Part shown: one piece after another, positions 27,796-36,434 of the stretch | Position numbering within the stretch: the stretch's first letter is position 1 | Layout of the letters: every line of letters starts with the position of its first letter | Source of the DNA: GCA-2720865 sp047630275 | GTDB taxonomy: Bacteria > Bdellovibrionota > Bacteriovoracia > Bacteriovoracales > Bacteriovoracaceae | Direction of reading: 5' to 3' | Assembly: GCA_047630275.1 (NCBI GenBank) | Contig: JBLHVN010000001.1 | Span: 930,001-994,000 of the forward strand | Length of the DNA stretch: 64,000 bases | The notes under the pieces: model-generated | What the model was told of the DNA's origin: nothing | Seen by the model: only the letters and a program-made list of their open reading frames with translations | Database searches by the model: none | Made by a program: the position numbers and the translations under genes

Positions 27796-28497
27796 ATGAA
27801 AAGGCTATTATTAAGCTTTATCTTTTCAATTTTAACCGCCAATTCGGCCTATGCAACGGCGACTGAAGCTAAGACTGATCATGCTATAAAGCTGATTAAG
27901 ACTTTCGAAGCCGATAAGGTTGATCAGGTTATCAATTCATCCGTAAGCACTTTCATATGTAAAGAAGGCTCTAACGCCGCAATAGATAACGAAAGAAAGT
28001 TAGATCATCCTGGCTCTAGAGCACCTGGTTTTGTTAAGGGAAAAGGGAAGTTTCAACTCTTTAAAGAAGAAGTTGAAAAAGGAAACTTTCGCGATTCTTA
28101 TCATAAAGAAGGTGATGTTTATTCATATAGTTCAGAAGAAAAGAAAGCCCTGGACGTTTTTGGTTTACCAATGGAATCTACAACACTTGAGTTTGTCTTT
28201 GAGAGAAAATCTAAAACTGAAGAGAAACCTTTTGAACATGAATTTGGGCTAACTGTAGCTGATGTTAAAAAAGAAATATTGAACCTTATCAATAGTGCCG
28301 ATGAAAATTATCAAACTGACGAGAGGGCCTTTATTGTTAGAGTTAAAGACAAGGCCTACTTAATCAATTTAGATTCACCACTTTTATCAAACCCAATTTA
28401 TAAAGTTGACGTAAATACGGGAAATGTTGAGTACGGGCTGAGCAATGTAAGATCTCGGTCAAAAGATCAGACACCATTCGTCTCAATGTCTAAATGA
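27796..28497 (+). CDS. Secreted protein of unknown function
   Basis: Not recognised. A signal peptide (residues 1-21, ending AYA) precedes 212 residues rich in Lys, Glu and Asp, with a single Cys (residue 55) and no evident catalytic motif. The C-terminal part (about 130-220) alternates short strands and charged loops. It has its own strong downstream terminator and is likely a single-gene transcript between aapP and another secreted unknown. Confidence 0.7.
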   Translation: MKRLLLSFIFSILTANSAYATATEAKTDHAIKLIKTFEADKVDQVINSSVSTFICKEGSNAAIDNERKLDHPGSRAPGFVKGKGKFQLFKEEVEKGNFRDSYHKEGDVYSYSSEEKKALDVFGLPMESTTLEFVFERKSKTEEKPFEHEFGLTVADVKKEILNLINSADENYQTDERAFIVRVKDKAYLINLDSPLLSNPIYKVDVNTGNVEYGLSNVRSRSKDQTPFVSMSK

Positions 28498-28527
28498 CGA
28501 ACTGAACTTTATAATATTTTCGTTACT

Positions 28528-28549
28528 GGCCGCCAAAGCGGCCTTTTTT
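28528..28549 (+). terminator. Rho-independent terminator
   Basis: GGCCGC (28528-28533) and GCGGCC (28538-28543) form a perfect GC stem around the loop CAAA, followed directly by six T (28544-28549). It ends the transcript of the secreted-protein gene at 27796-28497. Confidence 0.92.
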
Positions 28550-28580
28550 GTTATGTTCTCCCTCTATCAGGAGATCATAA

Positions 28581-29399
28581 ATGAAACGAGCCTATGCCGT
28601 TCTAGCCATTCTAGGCTTTTTAAACCTAACGAATATCAATGCCGCAGAGTTCTCTAATCTTAGAAGTGAGACTTGCTCTAAGGAAACTTCTGGTCCCTAT
28701 GTTCATTCTGATGATTTTAATTGGGGAATGACCTTAGAAGAAATTAGATCCAAAGGAAAAGAGATCTATAATTCTGGCAAGCGCCTAAAGAATAGGGCCT
28801 TCTTTAATGGTCAACAAGTAGTCATGCCAATATCAATCTTTGGTGGAGTAGATGAAGTAAAACTAACTCCTCTTTTTCTAAAGTCTATTCAAAAGCACTT
28901 AGAAGTCGCTCTTGGCAGAGGTTATATAGACGCTGTGATCTTTCCAGATCTCGGGCATAGCCATATGTTTATTCCAATGGAGTATTACCAAAATGTTTTA
29001 AGCCCCATTCCTGTAAAAGAAAAAGCTAGGATGTATGAGCTTATGTTGGCCCATCCAGATTTGAAGATTCTTTATCATACGGCTGAACAACTAACCATGG
29101 TAGATGAAGCGAAACTACCTCTTGTAGATAGAGAAGTTCAATGGCGTTTTTATACGAGAAACTTAGTGGGAGATAACCAAGGTCTAGGCCGTATGGAACT
29201 TCTACACGAGGCGAGTTCATCTCATAACACTTCTCATACCTATGATGGAAAACATAAGTACTGGGGAGCTGGCTTTAATATCTCAGAATCTAAAGATGGA
29301 TGCTTTTCTTTTAAGCATAAAGGGGAGACTAAGTACTTTGATTTGAGTTTTGAAGACTTAACGCCCTCGGTTCAAAATGATTATGATTGGGGAATGTAA
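28581..29399 (+). CDS. Secreted protein of unknown function
   Basis: The 272-residue product has a signal peptide ending INAA (about residue 22) and no domain I can name. Visible features are a GRGYIDAVIFPDLGHSHMFIPMEYY stretch (split here at DLGHSH), a histidine-rich segment SSHNTSHTYDGKHKYWG and a two-Cys pair (residues 33 and 239 or so). The scattered His residues could bind metal, but no known motif is met. CAGGAG lies just before the ATG. A weak hairpin follows the stop. Confidence 0.7.
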   Translation: MKRAYAVLAILGFLNLTNINAAEFSNLRSETCSKETSGPYVHSDDFNWGMTLEEIRSKGKEIYNSGKRLKNRAFFNGQQVVMPISIFGGVDEVKLTPLFLKSIQKHLEVALGRGYIDAVIFPDLGHSHMFIPMEYYQNVLSPIPVKEKARMYELMLAHPDLKILYHTAEQLTMVDEAKLPLVDREVQWRFYTRNLVGDNQGLGRMELLHEASSSHNTSHTYDGKHKYWGAGFNISESKDGCFSFKHKGETKYFDLSFEDLTPSVQNDYDWGM

Positions 29400-29430
29400 A
29401 AATAAGGTGAGTGCCAGCAAGTAGTCCACG

Positions 29431-29450
29431 AAGCTGACACCCAGCTTTTT
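29431..29450 (+). terminator. Probable weak terminator
   Basis: AAGCTG (29431-29436) and CAGCTT (29442-29447) pair around ACACC and run into five T (29446-29450). It follows the stop of the upstream plus-strand gene by 31 bases and touches the stop codon of the convergent small lipoprotein gene. Confidence 0.55.
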
Positions 29451-29652
29451 AATGACGACCGTTTCGCTCTTCGAACTTTTCAGATTCGTAGTTAGCGATA
29501 TCACGGTAACCGTGCTTTTTCTCTAACCAAGCATTGTCGTTGTTTTCCTTGTGTTCGATGGCATAAGGATCATTAAAAAGGGCACAGCCCTGTCCTAAGA
29601 GGACGATTCCTAACATTCCAGTAATCACAAGTAGGCTTAATACTTTCTTCAT
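29449..29652 (-). CDS. Small lipoprotein
   Basis: A 67-residue lipoprotein: MKKVLSLLVITGMLGIVLLG leads to the lipobox GQGC, then a short, charged mature part rich in Asn, Glu, Lys and His. The ATG at 29652 is chosen because GGAGGG lies 5-10 bases upstream; a TTG- or ATG-extended version to 29664 would place that ribosome site inside the gene. Function unknown. Confidence 0.75.
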   Translation of the reverse strand: MKKVLSLLVITGMLGIVLLGQGCALFNDPYAIEHKENNDNAWLEKKHGYRDIANYESEKFEERNGRH

Positions 29653-29782
29653 ATTTCCCTCCATAGGGTGAGGTTACAGGTTGAAGTTGTATACCTACTT
29701 ATCGGCTTTATACGGGCTAAGAAGAGCTTCTGGGCCCTCTCAGGCAAATATTGCCGATTGGCGCTCAAGTGGGTGAATCTTT

Positions 29783-30007
29783 ATGAAGATTAAACAGGTT
29801 TCTACTAAAGTTTTTTATTTAATAGCCGACAAGTTTACTATGGATTGTGGTAATCAAAAACTTTTTAACTTAATCATCTTTATAGGCCTAGTGGTTACCA
29901 TCTCAACAACTATCATCCTACCTAGCCTAGATTGGGAAAGGGAGTCTGTAGTTTCGCTGCCAAAGGACTCCTTAAAGATCCAGGCCGCCGTGGTAAAACG
30001 TCCTTAG
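29783..30007 (+). CDS. Small single-pass membrane protein
   Basis: The 74-residue frame has one hydrophobic helix (about 28-48, LFNLIIFIGLVVTISTTIIL) between polar ends. GGGTGA stands 8-13 bases before the ATG. No homolog is recalled. It is supported by start context, a helix of membrane length and by being the only long frame in the gap, so it is probable but not certain. Confidence 0.5.
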   Translation: MKIKQVSTKVFYLIADKFTMDCGNQKLFNLIIFIGLVVTISTTIILPSLDWERESVVSLPKDSLKIQAAVVKRP

Positions 30008-30037
30008 GCAATTGGGAAGATCGTCCGATAATCTTCT

Positions 30038-30271
30038 ATGAACTTTGAAACTGTAAAAACATTAAAAGGTGATTTTGTTATTATCCTAGAAGAAACTAAG
30101 GATGGAGCCTACTTATGCATCCGCCCCTTTGGTGAACAAATCATTTACGCCCCAACAGAGCTTGATTTTGATTCATTCTCTGAATACTCTGAAGATGATA
30201 TGAGGATCACTCTAAAGCAGCGTCAAGTTCTTAAAGAATTCTTCAAGGATTTTGACTCCATAGCCGCGTGA
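30038..30271 (+). CDS. Small acidic cytoplasmic protein, unknown
   Basis: A 77-residue acidic product with a beta-like start (FETVKTLKGDFVIILEETKDG, split at KGDF) and a helical acidic end. No signal peptide and no ribosome site of note. The composition is like a folded protein, not like random translation. Function unknown. Confidence 0.5.
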   Translation: MNFETVKTLKGDFVIILEETKDGAYLCIRPFGEQIIYAPTELDFDSFSEYSEDDMRITLKQRQVLKEFFKDFDSIAA

Positions 30272-30325
30272 AATCTCTTAGCCATTTTATTCTCCTTTCA
30301 TCTTCACTAAAAAAGGCAAACTAAG

Positions 30326-30523
30326 ATGAGAATTATGACTCCTGCGACACCAGAACTGATCTTGGTTCTCTTTATCGCTTCTTTACTTATAGGGGCTTTT
30401 TCTCTTTATAAAATTATCAAAAAAACTAAGAAAAATAGTTATGAATATCATATAGCCTTTGTTACTTCGGGTTTAGCAATGCTTGGATTAGGTTATTGTT
30501 ATTATTTTTTGATAACTCAATAG
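30326..30523 (+). CDS. Small membrane protein, two helices
   Basis: The 65-residue product has two membrane-length hydrophobic segments (about 9-30 and 42-62) linked by a Lys-rich loop (KIIKKTKK), so the loop should face the cytoplasm. An ATG three codons in (30335) is an alternative start. It ends 7 bases before the convergent stop of the next gene. Function unknown. Confidence 0.5.
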   Translation: MRIMTPATPELILVLFIASLLIGAFSLYKIIKKTKKNSYEYHIAFVTSGLAMLGLGYCYYFLITQ

Positions 30524-30530
30524 CGGCATT

Positions 30531-31649
30531 CTATAAAGCTTCAGTCGCTTCAATTAAGTCAGCCAACTCTAAGGTCTTTCTTATCCCTTGAGCGGTAAAG
30601 AACCTTAAAGTATTTAACATTTCACTTTTTTCACTAAGGCTCTTAGTTGCTAACTGCTCAAGAGATAAGCTCGAAGAGTGATCTGCTATCTTAATCATTT
30701 TATCTATCTCAATATTTGAAAGCTCAAATTCTTGATCCATTAGAAGAGGGAAGAGGGTCTCTTGAATACCTTGAAGCTGATCAATTTCCCTCAAGACTTG
30801 CTTTTGTCCTTCACTCAATTCTAGCCTCGAGAAATAGTTCTTAAAGTCTTCACAGCGATGAATTGTTGTAAAATACTTGCAACCACCAACCTCTAGGTCT
30901 TTAGGATCATTAAGGTATTCGCGAAAGTGAGGGGAGAGGTCACCATTTTCCTGGCATTTAATATTTCTTGATCTTCCATAGACTTCATTAAGTTTATTAA
31001 AGTTAAATCGATCGAGTTTATTTGGAGAATCTTTTCCGAAAGTTAACCTATCTGACAGGTAGGTTTCTGAGTGTAGAAAGTTATGATAGCCCGTATAGCC
31101 TGTGGCAACTGGGCTCTTTAGATACCTATTAGGGTAGAGGGCATCCCAAAAATGATCCCCCTTTGTTTTTGAATCATCTCCAAAGAAATACTCAGGTCCA
31201 TAGACGTTAATGATATCTCCAGGTCTCTTTTCTTCAGAGGATTCTAGCTTTCTGCAAAGTGGAGAGTTCATCCAATAGATCATCTCCTTAGACCAAATAA
31301 AGCGCGGCTTCTTTGATATTCTCTTAAAGCTCATAGCTGTGCCCCAGCAGTTAGCTCCATCCTTATAGATCTTTCTTTTATGATTCTTCTTTGTAAACTC
31401 TGGTAGGCATGAGGAGACAATTGTCCTTCTTTTATCAAGACCTCGGTCCTCACAAAAGGACTCATCAATCCTTGGGGCCTTAAACTCTTTATTTAAGAGC
31501 TCTTTCCAAGAACAGATACTTTGATGATCTTCTATGATCTTCTCACAAGAGTTTGATTTTAAAATTAAATTATAGGAGTTGGTATGACCAAGAGTTAGCT
31601 CTTGAGCAAGGCCAGCTAGAGAGAATATTAGTAATAAGAGTAGTTGCAC
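30531..31649 (-). CDS. Secreted protein of unknown function
   Basis: The 372-residue protein starts at GTG 31649, because a stop codon lies 12 bases upstream in frame and no ATG gives the signal peptide (residues 1-15, ending GLA). The mature part has about ten Cys residues, including SCEKIIEDHQSICSW, SFCEDRG, NCWGTAM and CKYFTTIHRCED, so disulfides are likely. NCWGTA followed by later DHFWDALYP and TGYTGYHNFLHSETYL hints at a Cys/His catalytic pair, but I do not recognise the family. The last 100 residues are helical. Confidence 0.7.
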   Translation of the reverse strand: MQLLLLLIFSLAGLAQELTLGHTNSYNLILKSNSCEKIIEDHQSICSWKELLNKEFKAPRIDESFCEDRGLDKRRTIVSSCLPEFTKKNHKRKIYKDGANCWGTAMSFKRISKKPRFIWSKEMIYWMNSPLCRKLESSEEKRPGDIINVYGPEYFFGDDSKTKGDHFWDALYPNRYLKSPVATGYTGYHNFLHSETYLSDRLTFGKDSPNKLDRFNFNKLNEVYGRSRNIKCQENGDLSPHFREYLNDPKDLEVGGCKYFTTIHRCEDFKNYFSRLELSEGQKQVLREIDQLQGIQETLFPLLMDQEFELSNIEIDKMIKIADHSSSLSLEQLATKSLSEKSEMLNTLRFFTAQGIRKTLELADLIEATEAL

Positions 31650-31765
31650 CTTTAAAGAGTATCAAAGAGAGGCTTTTAAGCTCTTAAATTGAAGTAATTA
31701 CAGGACTAATCTATGGCCGTCAGGGTCTTAAACAGTTCAAAGTGAAGAGCTTTTTAGGAAAATCA

Positions 31766-31797
31766 AAGGATTATAGGTTGAGGCACCTATAATCCTT
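31766..31797 (-). terminator. Perfect 13-bp hairpin downstream of the GST gene
   Basis: AAGGATTATAGGT (31766-31778) and its exact complement (31785-31797) flank a six-base loop. It begins 15 bases after the GST stop on the minus strand and is followed there by TGATTTT. The short U-tract makes a terminator likely but not certain. Confidence 0.6.
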
Positions 31798-31811
31798 CAT
31801 AAGAGTAAGCT

Positions 31812-32426
31812 TTATTGGCAGAGCTTTTGAAACCTCTGAAAGGCAGGTCTATCACTTAAACCACCGAGCCAGTTCTTAATATTAGAGTACTCACTAATAT
31901 CGTACTTAAGGTGTTCGCATATGGAGACCACTGAAGCTGTATTGATATCAGCTAGGGAGAATTTCTCTCCCACTAAGTAAGACTTATTTTCTAAAGAAGT
32001 ATTAAGGATATTTAAAAGATTAGGAAGCTTAGCTTTAGACTTTTCAACGAGGTCCATATCTCTTTTATCTTCTGGAACAAAGACAAGTTGAATAAAGACA
32101 TCGATGAGTGGGGGCTGAAGCTCAGCGATAGACCAAGTCGTCCACTGAGAAACAAGACCTTTTTCTTTAGGTGTTGAGCCTAGAAGTTCTGGCTTATATG
32201 CAGTGGCGAGGTAATTATTGATGGCCATTGATTCCCAAATATTAAAGTCACCATCAGTTAAGGCGGGAATCTTTCCATTGGGGTTTATCTTTAAGTAGGG
32301 GTCTTTCTTGTGCTCGCCAGCGCGCATGTCAATTTCTTTATTTTCATACTTTGCTTCAACTTCTTCAAGAGTCCAGAAGCAGCGACCAGCACTTGATCTA
32401 GGGGAACCGTATATTGTAATCATCAT
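31812..32426 (-). CDS. Glutathione S-transferase family protein
   Basis: The 204 residues show the thioredoxin-like N-terminal domain with ITIYGSPRSSAGR (active Ser in the SxxxR region), the cis-Pro in NPNGKIPALTDGD, the glutathione-binding IWESMAI (usually ESxAI), and a helical C-terminal domain with the N-capping LADINTAS. Cytoplasmic. Substrate unknown. AAGGATGG precedes two consecutive ATG codons; the first is used here. Confidence 0.92.
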   Translation of the reverse strand: MMITIYGSPRSSAGRCFWTLEEVEAKYENKEIDMRAGEHKKDPYLKINPNGKIPALTDGDFNIWESMAINNYLATAYKPELLGSTPKEKGLVSQWTTWSIAELQPPLIDVFIQLVFVPEDKRDMDLVEKSKAKLPNLLNILNTSLENKSYLVGEKFSLADINTASVVSICEHLKYDISEYSNIKNWLGGLSDRPAFQRFQKLCQ

Positions 32427-32507
32427 CCATCCTTTGGTTAAAAGGACACTTTATATTGCCAGCGCGATTGCTGTCATTTGTCGCTGAGTCAAAGGTAGAA
32501 AGGGGAA

Positions 32508-33008
32508 TTATCTAAGCTTACGCTTTACGCAAGAAACGATCTTTTTATCAACCCAAGGTTGGCTGACCTTATCTTGGCATTCATCTAGAACATTCTGAGT
32601 ATAGGCATGACAGTCATTCTCGTCTTTAAAACGGTCATCCTTTCTATTGGCCATGCAAAAGAAACTCATATTTTGAGAGATCTCGATTTGAACTTCTTTT
32701 ACTTTTTCTTCAGATAGAGGAGGTCTAACGACAGGTCTTTTCTTCTTAGGGTAGTAGGTCTTTTTTCTAGTGATCTTAGAAGCCTTTCTTTTTCTCGACG
32801 GTTTAATAGCGGCCCTTTTTCCTTGGATCTTCTTCCAGTTTTGCCAGCGAAGTTTTTTATAAAGAGCAAGGGCCTTTGCTCTTTCGATTTCTTCAAAGCT
32901 TTTTTCGACATCACTAGAATATGTTTTCTTTGCGTCTTTCTTTTTTGAGGAAAGATTTGCGCAAGAACTAAGAAGTGAAAAGGTTAAAATTAAGGTAAAT
33001 ACTTTCAT
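32508..33008 (-). CDS. Basic lipoprotein, unknown
   Basis: A signal peptide with lipobox LSSC (Cys16) is followed by a very basic segment (about 20-110, rich in Lys, Arg and Ser, with KKKRPVVRPP) and a small Cys-containing C-terminal domain (FFCMANRK, DCHAYTQ, LDECQDK, SCVKRK). The four spaced Cys may form two disulfides. A basic tether could bind nucleic acid or peptidoglycan. The ATG shares one base with the stop codon of the upstream endonuclease gene (TAATG), so the two are likely cotranslated. Confidence 0.75.
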   Translation of the reverse strand: MKVFTLILTFSLLSSCANLSSKKKDAKKTYSSDVEKSFEEIERAKALALYKKLRWQNWKKIQGKRAAIKPSRKRKASKITRKKTYYPKKKRPVVRPPLSEEKVKEVQIEISQNMSFFCMANRKDDRFKDENDCHAYTQNVLDECQDKVSQPWVDKKIVSCVKRKLR

Positions 33009-33760
33009 TAAAAATTACTAATCCTATCTGTCCAGTTAGGATTGTCTGTAAAAGGATTTCTATTGCCTTGGAACTTTTCAACCATATCATTTCTTTTTCT
33101 TTCAAAAGCATCAACAGGATCCGCTTTATGCCATTTTCTTAGGTACTCTTCTTCAGCGTCATCAATTTGAATATTATAACGAACTGAAAAGTAAAAGAGG
33201 GCCCGTGCTACATTTCCTCTATGCTCTGCTGGAGGTTCGAAGGCTAGGTAGCTATCATTTTTTCCTTTTCCATATTTCGAAGAAGCGCAGTTCTTTAAAG
33301 GCTTACCATCAACCATTGAAAAGAGATGATTCTTTCGCGTGCTATTGGCGCGGGAGTCGGTAGGGTAGAGGTGGTGAAGGTCTGTTAGCTGGTGGTTCTT
33401 GCTTTCATTAGGATTAAAGCGAGACTTAGGCCAAGTATGTTCACAGTTTAAGAATTGATGATTAGGAATCTTCCCTGGGCCTACGCCCTCTGCGCTTGAG
33501 AACTTCTTTCTACAATAAACTTCGGTGACGGAGTACTTTGACCCCGTCTTCTTTAAATGGATATTACCAAAGAGTTCAATACGGGCCTTCTTATAACTGA
33601 TACCACCTTGGTGAGTTTTAGAAAGGAGCTTATAGAGCTTTTCTTCAAACGAAATGGGGTCTGACTCAAGGTCTGCTGGATAATAATCTTTTGCACTTGC
33701 AAAAAGAGCAGAGGAGTTTAAAAGGATAATCAAAAAAGACAAATTCAATAGCAGCTTCAT
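33008..33760 (-). CDS. Exported EndA/NucM-family (endonuclease I) nuclease
   Basis: The 250-residue protein (from ATG 33760) has a signal peptide (residues 1-21, ending LFASA) and the endonuclease I core: CEHTWPKSRFN, then LTDLHHLYPTDSRANSTRKNH, split here at the catalytic His-His, and the later HRGNVARALFYFSVRY. Known members are secreted or periplasmic enzymes cutting DNA and RNA with a divalent metal. The longer frame to 33859 adds 33 residues and hides the signal peptide. AAGGAAGG stands upstream of the chosen ATG. Coupled to a basic lipoprotein. Confidence 0.93.
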   Translation of the reverse strand: MKLLLNLSFLIILLNSSALFASAKDYYPADLESDPISFEEKLYKLLSKTHQGGISYKKARIELFGNIHLKKTGSKYSVTEVYCRKKFSSAEGVGPGKIPNHQFLNCEHTWPKSRFNPNESKNHQLTDLHHLYPTDSRANSTRKNHLFSMVDGKPLKNCASSKYGKGKNDSYLAFEPPAEHRGNVARALFYFSVRYNIQIDDAEEEYLRKWHKADPVDAFERKRNDMVEKFQGNRNPFTDNPNWTDRISNF

Positions 33761-33817
33761 TCCATTCCTTCCTTGGTATGGGTTTCTATAAGCATAGGGA
33801 ATTATTTTGGATGTGCC

Positions 33818-33850
33818 AAAAAAAGAAAGCCCGAGGCTAGTGCTCGGGCT
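33818..33850 (-). terminator. Terminator of the PLD-fold gene
   Basis: On the minus strand AGCCCGAG (33850-33843) pairs with CTCGGGCT (33835-33828) around seven bases and runs into a T-rich tract (33828-33818, TTTCTTTTTTT). It begins 32 bases after the stop of the phospholipase D-like gene. Confidence 0.9.
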
Positions 33851-33881
33851 AAGGTGCATTATAAATTAAATTAATTAAAGC

Positions 33882-35213
33882 TTAAGGCAGTACTAGCTCT
33901 GTAGGCATATCAGAAGAGCTTTTAGCAAGTTCATTCCAAAAATGCTTATACTGATCCTGGTAGGCCTTAAAGACTTCTGGAATAGAAATATAGTAGAAGT
34001 TTTCATAATTGACGCTAAAAGCTGAACTTGTAAGATTTCCAGCTCCTGTAAAAACCGCGCCGCCTTCATTTTTAAAAGTGAAGATAAGAAACTTGTTATG
34101 CTGAAGTTGAAGCGACTTTGGCTCAAAAACATCATCCATATAAGTTTCAATGTACTTGGTTCTCATTCCTAATCTTTCAAGACCCCTTACTTTCCCAAGT
34201 TCGGTTAAGCTGTTTCTTCCCATTCCTCGCTTGTAAACTCCGCTCCAGTAAATATCATCATCAGCAACTAAACGGACCTTTGTTTTCTTGGTCTTTAGAG
34301 CTGAAGAAAGGGCCTTGACTAATTTTGAATTGCTAAACCTATGGGCGGCCATATCAACCATTTTAGATTTCTTGATTGAATCTGTGATGGCTTCCATTGC
34401 TTGAACCCCTTCACCAGGAACGAAGAAAGTTTTTATATCGGACTCTTCATTTACATCAATCTTCTTTTTGCAACTTGCGATAAATCTTGTGAATTCTTTC
34501 TTACTTGAGTCATGGTTAAGAATCCCTTCTCTTAAACAGAGGTGGGCCTTAGCAAAGTAAGTCTTTGGTGAGGTTGTAATAAAGTGCCAGTTTTCATGGT
34601 GAGTTGTCGTTCCTGAACTCATGTTTCCTGAACTAAAACCAATTCGTACTTCTTTTGTATCAAAAGGATTAACAAAGAAGACTTTGTTATGGGCATACTT
34701 GGCACCACCTGTATTTCCACTTGTATAAACTTCTGGATAATTAGGCTCTTCACCATTTGTATTCTTTGGACGGCATTTTTCAAGGGCCCTAGCTTGATGC
34801 ATCCGGCTTGCGTCTTCTTCGTTATTGCTATCGATGACAAGAGTCACTTTTACGTTTCTATACTTGATGGCATTACAAAGTTCTTTTTGAATATCACCGT
34901 TTGAAAAACTTAAATAGGCTAAGAAGATCTCTTTAGTTTTAGAGTCTTTGATCCATTCTTTTAGTTTTCTGTGAGGGCTTGTCTTTTGAGCCCGAGACTT
35001 TGAAGAGTCTGAGCTCTTGCAGTAGGCATCTTTTGTTTTGGACTTAAGTTTCTCACCATCGTTGCTCACTACGTTTTCGTCATAGTAATAAGTCTTACAA
35101 ACTGGATTTGTGAAAAGGACATCGTACTTAAAAGGAGTAAATTCTGTAATGCTTTTAGCGTTGGCGTTAAAAGTGATAAAAACCAAGACTAATAAAAGAA
35201 TATTCGATCTCAT
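33882..35213 (-). CDS. Secreted phospholipase D-superfamily protein
   Basis: From ATG 35213 (GAGGA upstream) the 443-residue protein has a signal peptide (1-19, FNANA) and two HxK half-sites: AHNKVFFVN with GFSSGNMSSG downstream, and QHNKFLIF followed by GAGNLTSSAFSVNYENFY. Two such halves build one active site in the PLD superfamily (phospholipases, nucleases). The Asp of HxKx4D is Asn in the first half and Thr in the second, but the His, Lys and Asn residues are kept. The longer frame to 35468 adds 85 residues without a signal. Substrate could be DNA or lipid. Several Cys suggest disulfides. Confidence 0.85.
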   Translation of the reverse strand: MRSNILLLVLVFITFNANAKSITEFTPFKYDVLFTNPVCKTYYYDENVVSNDGEKLKSKTKDAYCKSSDSSKSRAQKTSPHRKLKEWIKDSKTKEIFLAYLSFSNGDIQKELCNAIKYRNVKVTLVIDSNNEEDASRMHQARALEKCRPKNTNGEEPNYPEVYTSGNTGGAKYAHNKVFFVNPFDTKEVRIGFSSGNMSSGTTTHHENWHFITTSPKTYFAKAHLCLREGILNHDSSKKEFTRFIASCKKKIDVNEESDIKTFFVPGEGVQAMEAITDSIKKSKMVDMAAHRFSNSKLVKALSSALKTKKTKVRLVADDDIYWSGVYKRGMGRNSLTELGKVRGLERLGMRTKYIETYMDDVFEPKSLQLQHNKFLIFTFKNEGGAVFTGAGNLTSSAFSVNYENFYYISIPEVFKAYQDQYKHFWNELAKSSSDMPTELVLP

Positions 35214-35417
35214 AGCTTTCCTCTTGTGTTGTGTTGCGTAAACATCTTCAAAAAATCTAGCAAACCTGATTAAAATGTTCAAAGATATTACTAGGATATT
35301 ACCCATCTCATAATTAGATAGAAGTGAAATAACCCCTCTGATTTCAAATAGTTTTAAAGGCAAATTAAACTGAATAGGTATTGTGAATCTGTGGGGCTCC
35401 TCTTTATACTTAGTTAT

Positions 35418-36434
35418 ATGAATTTCCTGAAAATGCCGCTCGGCGCCAAGGGCGTCTCTTATATTCAAATCCTCTTGGCTTCATCCGTGATTGCAGGCCT
35501 TGCTGTTGTTGGCCTAAAGATGATGAAGAACCAAGAGAAGTTGGCCCGGATGACGGCACAGAAATTTGAGGTGAACTATTTAATTGGTGAGATGTTTCAT
35601 ATCCTTAAAGATCCTCAAAACTGTAAAGCCAGCCTCTCTGGGATGCTAGCTGAAAAGTCAGTTAGAAAAATAAACGCACTTAAGAAAGAACTAAGAGGCG
35701 GTGACCATAAAGAGGCCACTTATTATTTAAAGTACTTTACCTTTGATTCTTCAAAAAAACTTTACGCTCAAAACAGCCTTAAGATCCTCTCATACGAGCT
35801 TAGTGACTCTTCCCCATCGGTAGACTCAAAAAGGGGTAGCACTCACTTAGTTGTTAAGCTTCAAAACAATGAAGAGGAAAACCCAAGTAATCTTGTGAGA
35901 ACAATACCTATACGTTTTAGAGCTTCTGGTGGAATGATTTCTAATTGTGAGGCCTTTAATAATCTTGTCGACTCTTCTAATGTCTCTTTTGGCGGCAGCA
36001 TGAACCTAGGTAAAGCGTTGCATGTTGGACCTAGAAGAGCCGGAGTTGAACTCTCTGTGGATGGAGGCATGTCCCTTGAAATTGTTAAAGCTGATTTTCC
36101 TCATTGTAGCTTAGCCAATACGGGACAACTTATTTATATGAAAAAATATGATGAAGTCTTTTTTTGCACCAGAAAGTCTGGTTGGTCGAGTCTTGGACTC
36201 TTTCCTAATCAAACCAAAGGCATTGTTTATCGGATTGATGCTAGAAGAGAGCCTAGTTATGTAGTTGAAACCCAAAAGCATAGGGTTTGTATCTTAAAAG
36301 GATTTAAATCAAACGAGAAGGGCACCTGTAAATTAACGGCGCAAGTGGCTGGGGAAGCAACTAAGTGGAGGCTTGCAGCTACCTATACCTCTCCGAGGGG
36401 CGGTCAGTACTGTGAAGCGGAGTGTTTTAATTGA
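35418..36434 (+). CDS. Prepilin-like protein 1
   Basis: The 338 residues begin with a short leader ending LGAKG, then VSYIQILLASSVIAGLAVVG, a type IV prepilin-like helix. The usual Glu at +5 is Gln. A large domain follows, with Cys near NCKAS and a C-terminal Cys pair (YCEAEC). The ATG at 35418 gives a 12-residue leader; GTG 35391 is an alternative. It heads three tandem paralogs joined by TTGA overlaps. Assembly into a pilus or secretion pseudopilus is an inference; no secretion ATPase or prepilin peptidase lies in the window. Confidence 0.75.
   Translation: MNFLKMPLGAKGVSYIQILLASSVIAGLAVVGLKMMKNQEKLARMTAQKFEVNYLIGEMFHILKDPQNCKASLSGMLAEKSVRKINALKKELRGGDHKEATYYLKYFTFDSSKKLYAQNSLKILSYELSDSSPSVDSKRGSTHLVVKLQNNEEENPSNLVRTIPIRFRASGGMISNCEAFNNLVDSSNVSFGGSMNLGKALHVGPRRAGVELSVDGGMSLEIVKADFPHCSLANTGQLIYMKKYDEVFFCTRKSGWSSLGLFPNQTKGIVYRIDARREPSYVVETQKHRVCILKGFKSNEKGTCKLTAQVAGEATKWRLAATYTSPRGGQYCEAECFN

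Noticed and set aside
29743..29755. Short palindrome GGCAA-ATA-TTGCC before the small membrane protein gene.
   Set aside because: A five-base stem with a three-base loop is too short to claim a regulatory role.
33761..33859. N-terminal extension of the EndA-type nuclease to an ATG at 33859.
   Set aside because: It would include the terminator hairpin of the upstream gene and bury the signal peptide; ATG 33760 has a good ribosome site.
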